Assembly (NCBI GenBank): GCA_023413605.1
Contig: JAEZPL010000424.1
Span: forward strand, 1-13,305
Direction: 5' to 3'
Length of the DNA: 13,305 nucleotides
Origin: Pseudomonadota bacterium
Lineage (GTDB): Bacteria; Pseudomonadota; Alphaproteobacteria; Azospirillales; Azospirillaceae
Shown here: piece by piece, positions 10,745 to 13,305 of the stretch
Numbering within the stretch: position 1 is the stretch's first letter
Layout of the letters: each line of letters starts with the position of its first letter
Notes under the pieces: generated by a model
Database searches by the model: none
What the model saw: only the letters and a program-made list of their open reading frames with translations
What the model was told of the DNA's origin: nothing
Program-made: the position numbers and the translations under genes

Positions 10745-13305
10745 TCAGGCATCGATGGGCGCCAGCAGGAAATCGATGTCTTCGGCGGTGAGCAGATGCT
10801 CCGCGGCGCCAGCCTTGTCGTATACGGCCTCGCCCAGCCGGCGCTTGCGGTCCTGAAGCTGAACCATGCGCTCCTCCACCGTGCCCATGGTCACCAGCTT
10901 GTAGACGAACACCGGCTTGTCCTGGCCGATGCGGTGGGCGCGGTCGGTGGCCTGGGCCTCCACCGCCGGGTTCCACCACGGATCGTAGTGGATCACCGTG
11001 TCGGCCGCCGTCAGGTTCAGCCCCGTCCCGCCGGCCTTCAGGCTGATCAGGAACAGCGGCACCGCGCCGGCCTGGAACCGCCGCACCGGGGTGTCGCGGT
11101 CGCGCGTCTCCCCGGTCAACTCGACGAAGGGCACTCCCTGCCGCTCCAGCTCCGGCTTGATCAGGTCCAGCATCGAGGTGAACTGCGAGAACGGCAGGAT
11201 GCGCCGCCCGTCCGCCAGCAGTTCCGGCAGCATCTCCAGCAGCCGCTCCAGCTTGGCCGATGCCGCTCCCTTCGCCACCCGCCTGCGCGCGCTTTCCAGC
11301 TTCACCAGCCGCGGGTCACAGCACACCTGCCGCAGCTTCAACAGCGCGTCCAGGATGGTGATGTGGCTGCGCGCCAGCCCCTTGCGGGCCACCTCCTCCC
11401 GCACCCGCTTGTCCATGGCGAGGCGGATCGTCTCGTACAGGTCGCGTTGCGCCGCGTGCGGCTCCACCGTCTCCACGATCTCGGTCTTGGGCGGCAGTTC
11501 GGCGGCCACCTCCTCCTTGGTCCGGCGCAGCAGGAAGGGGCGGACGCGCCGGGCCAGCACGCGCTGCCGGTCGGCGTTGCCGTGCTTCTCGATGGGCGTG
11601 CGGAACTGCCGGCGGAAGCCGGTGCGGTCGCCCAGCAGCGACGGCGTGGCCTGCGAGAACAGCGACCACAGCTCGTCCAGGTTGTTTTCCACCGGCGTGC
11701 CGGTCAGGCAGAGCCGCTGTCGCGCCTCCAGCGCCAGCGCCGCCTTCGCCGCCTGCGCGGTGGGGTTCTTCAGGTATTGCGCCTCGTCGAAGATCGCCAA
11801 GTGCCAGGGCTGCGCCTCCAACGCCTCGCGGTCGCGCGGCAGCAGCGCGTAGGAGGTCACCACGAGGTCGTGGTCGCCGAGCGCGCCATACGCCGCCTTG
11901 CGCTGCGGCCCGTGCAGAACCAGCGTCCGCAGCCCCGGCGCGAAGCGCCGCACCTCCGCCCGCCAGTTGCCCAGAACGCTGGTCGGCGCCACCAGCAGGC
12001 AGGGCCGGTCAAGCCGCCCGGCCTCCTTCTCGGCCAGCAGATGGGCCAGCGCCTGCACCGTCTTGCCCAGCCCCATATCGTCGGCCAGGATGCCGCCGAA
12101 GCCGTGCGCGGCCAGGAATTGCAGCCAATCCAGCCCGGCCTTCTGGTAGGGCCGCAGCGTTGCCCGCAGCCCGTCCGGCACCGCCGCGTCCGGCACGCCG
12201 CCGGACGTGCGCAGGGCCTGCGCCATGCGGCGAACCGCTTCGGCGCCCAGCAGCGGAATGCCGGCGGCGGTGGCGGCCTCCTCCAGAGCGGCGAGGTCGC
12301 CCAGATGCGTCCGCCCGATGCGCAAGCCGGCCCCGCCTTCCGGTTGCAGCCCGAACAATTCCAGCAGCACCCCGATCAGCGGGCGCAGCCGCGCCGCCTC
12401 CAGCGGCAGAAAGCGGGTGGCGTCCACCGGAACGAACAGCACGCCGTCCGGCGCCAGCATGTCCAGCACCGCGTCGAGCCCGCGCGTCGCGCCGTTCTCC
12501 TCCTCGTACCCCCCTTCTTCGTCGCCGCCAAACCAGTCGTCGAAGGCAGCATCGTCCGGGGCGAACTCATCAGGGTCGAAGCGGCCCAGCGCCTCGATCA
12601 CGGACCGCAGCACCGGCAGCAGGTCGATGCGTTCGCCTCCGACCTCGACGCCGAGCGACAGGCCGAACCAGTCGATGCCGCTCCCGTCACCGATCTCGAA
12701 GGCCCAGTCCTTGGGCGCGTCCAGGACCTGGAAGGGGAAATCCGGGTCGATCTCGACACCCCAACCCTCGGCACGCAGGGCGGGAAGGCCCGTATGGACC
12801 AGATCCAGCCAGGCGGACTGCCCTTCCAGCGCGTCGCCGGGCGCGATGAACAGCGTCTTCTGCACCGCCGCTTCTCCGCCGACGCTGAGCGGCATCGGGT
12901 TGGGGACCAGCCCCGCATCGCGCAGGCGCCGGGTGGCCTTGGCCTCCTCCTTCCGCTGGCGGTCGACCGTGACCAGAACATCGTTCTCCATCCATTGCAG
13001 CGGCGCTTCCGGCCCGTTCGGGGCGAGGCGGGTGCCGGCGTATTCGAACGCCAGTTCGGCGGCAGGGATGCCCGCCGCCATGGCCGAGCCGTAGAGGCTT
13101 CCGCCGTAGCCATAGCCGTACGGCGTCCGGGCCAACCGCAGGCGCAGCAGCGGCCGGGGTGTCACGCGCCGCTTTTCCGTCCGGGCCGGCGGGTCCGGCA
13201 AAACCGGCAGCCGGTCGCCTAGGCGGCGAGCCGCGTCGCGGAAGGCGGCGACTTCGCCTGGCGGCAGCGGTGGCGCGCCCAGCAGCGTGGCGGCCACGTG
13301 CGGCG
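10745..13305 (-). CDS. SNF2-family DEAD/DEAH helicase (5' end outside window)
   Basis: The frame is open to the window edge, so the N-terminus is probably missing; a GTG at 13297 would give 850 residues and is used for numbering. ATPase motifs are complete: ADDMGLGKT (motif I, 405-413), FDEAQ (motif II, 503-507), LTGTPVENN (motif III, 531-539), LPFSQFTSMLDLI (motif IV, 701-713), SLKAGGTGLNL (motif V, 752-762) and DRAHRIGQ (motif VI, 785-792). Ahead of them lies a SNF2-associated bacterial domain (around 285-320, FVPVDATRFLPLEAARLRPL). Such proteins are DNA-dependent ATPases that remodel protein-DNA or RNA-polymerase complexes. There is an acidic stretch (241-268) and a Tyr/Gly-rich segment (59-70). 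It is unlikely to be functionally linked to the catabolic genes, from which it is separated by 640 bp. Confidence 0.94.
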   Translation of the reverse strand, partial: PHVAATLLGAPPLPPGEVAAFRDAARRLGDRLPVLPDPPARTEKRRVTPRPLLRLRLARTPYGYGYGGSLYGSAMAAGIPAAELAFEYAGTRLAPNGPEAPLQWMENDVLVTVDRQRKEEAKATRRLRDAGLVPNPMPLSVGGEAAVQKTLFIAPGDALEGQSAWLDLVHTGLPALRAEGWGVEIDPDFPFQVLDAPKDWAFEIGDGSGIDWFGLSLGVEVGGERIDLLPVLRSVIEALGRFDPDEFAPDDAAFDDWFGGDEEGGYEEENGATRGLDAVLDMLAPDGVLFVPVDATRFLPLEAARLRPLIGVLLELFGLQPEGGAGLRIGRTHLGDLAALEEAATAAGIPLLGAEAVRRMAQALRTSGGVPDAAVPDGLRATLRPYQKAGLDWLQFLAAHGFGGILADDMGLGKTVQALAHLLAEKEAGRLDRPCLLVAPTSVLGNWRAEVRRFAPGLRTLVLHGPQRKAAYGALGDHDLVVTSYALLPRDREALEAQPWHLAIFDEAQYLKNPTAQAAKAALALEARQRLCLTGTPVENNLDELWSLFSQATPSLLGDRTGFRRQFRTPIEKHGNADRQRVLARRVRPFLLRRTKEEVAAELPPKTEIVETVEPHAAQRDLYETIRLAMDKRVREEVARKGLARSHITILDALLKLRQVCCDPRLVKLESARRRVAKGAASAKLERLLEMLPELLADGRRILPFSQFTSMLDLIKPELERQGVPFVELTGETRDRDTPVRRFQAGAVPLFLISLKAGGTGLNLTAADTVIHYDPWWNPAVEAQATDRAHRIGQDKPVFVYKLVTMGTVEERMVQLQDRKRRLGEAVYDKAGAAEHLLTAEDIDFLLAPIDA

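Noticed and set aside
10819..10827. CGTATACGG, resembling the operator core
   Set aside because: It lies inside the helicase coding sequence, encodes a conserved C-terminal stretch (VYDK) and lacks the extended 19-base box.
10796..13222. An 808-codon open frame on the plus strand, antisense to the helicase
   Set aside because: Its translation is low-complexity and Gln/Arg/His-rich without any domain, while the opposite strand carries all SNF2 helicase motifs. It is a GC-rich shadow frame.

Overview
The window is GC-rich and its coding style suggests an alphaproteobacterium, possibly Azospirillum or another Rhodospirillales member; this rests on composition and protein character only. Every gene I can support lies on the minus strand, so the biological order runs from high to low coordinates.

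Right end (10745-13305): a SNF2-family helicase whose 5' end lies outside the window. Next comes about 640 bp without a gene (10104-10744), full of palindromic repeats. It is followed by a GntR/FCD-type regulator (9438-10103) and a second, roughly 395-bp non-coding stretch that carries a good promoter/operator.

The metabolic part has two transcription units. Unit A (9042 to 6299) encodes an NAD(P)H-dependent ferredoxin reductase, an EthD-like protein and a maleate isomerase/arylmalonate decarboxylase-type enzyme. Unit B (6180 to 123) encodes a Rieske oxygenase alpha subunit, an unrecognised small protein, two cupins, a SnoaL/NTF2-like protein, a PyrK-like FAD/2Fe-2S subunit, a class 1B dihydroorotate-dehydrogenase-like flavoprotein, a Rieske ferredoxin and an asparaginase-family amidohydrolase. 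Six of the junctions in B and one in A are overlaps of 1 to 7 bases (mostly ATGA), so translation is probably coupled.

Both units start with nearly the same 19-base palindromic box (AAAACGTATAC-M-G-M-ATACG), and the regulator gene has a related perfect palindrome upstream. The simplest reading is one regulon controlled by the GntR protein. The enzymes suggest catabolism of a small aromatic or N-heterocyclic compound: oxygenation, flavin-dependent ring redox, amide hydrolysis, and handling of a cis-dicarboxylate. I do not recognise this combination as a named pathway, and the substrate is unknown. Several enzymes depart from their family's key residues (asparaginase D90 to A; one cupin without its first histidine pair), which fits a non-standard substrate.

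The cluster is bracketed by two copies, in inverted orientation, of a repeat of about 120 bp with three hairpins (1-120 and 10485-10605). Its stems differ between copies partly by compensating changes. A second hairpin repeat of 38 bp flanks the regulator gene as a direct repeat. No transposase, tRNA, rRNA or CRISPR array is visible.
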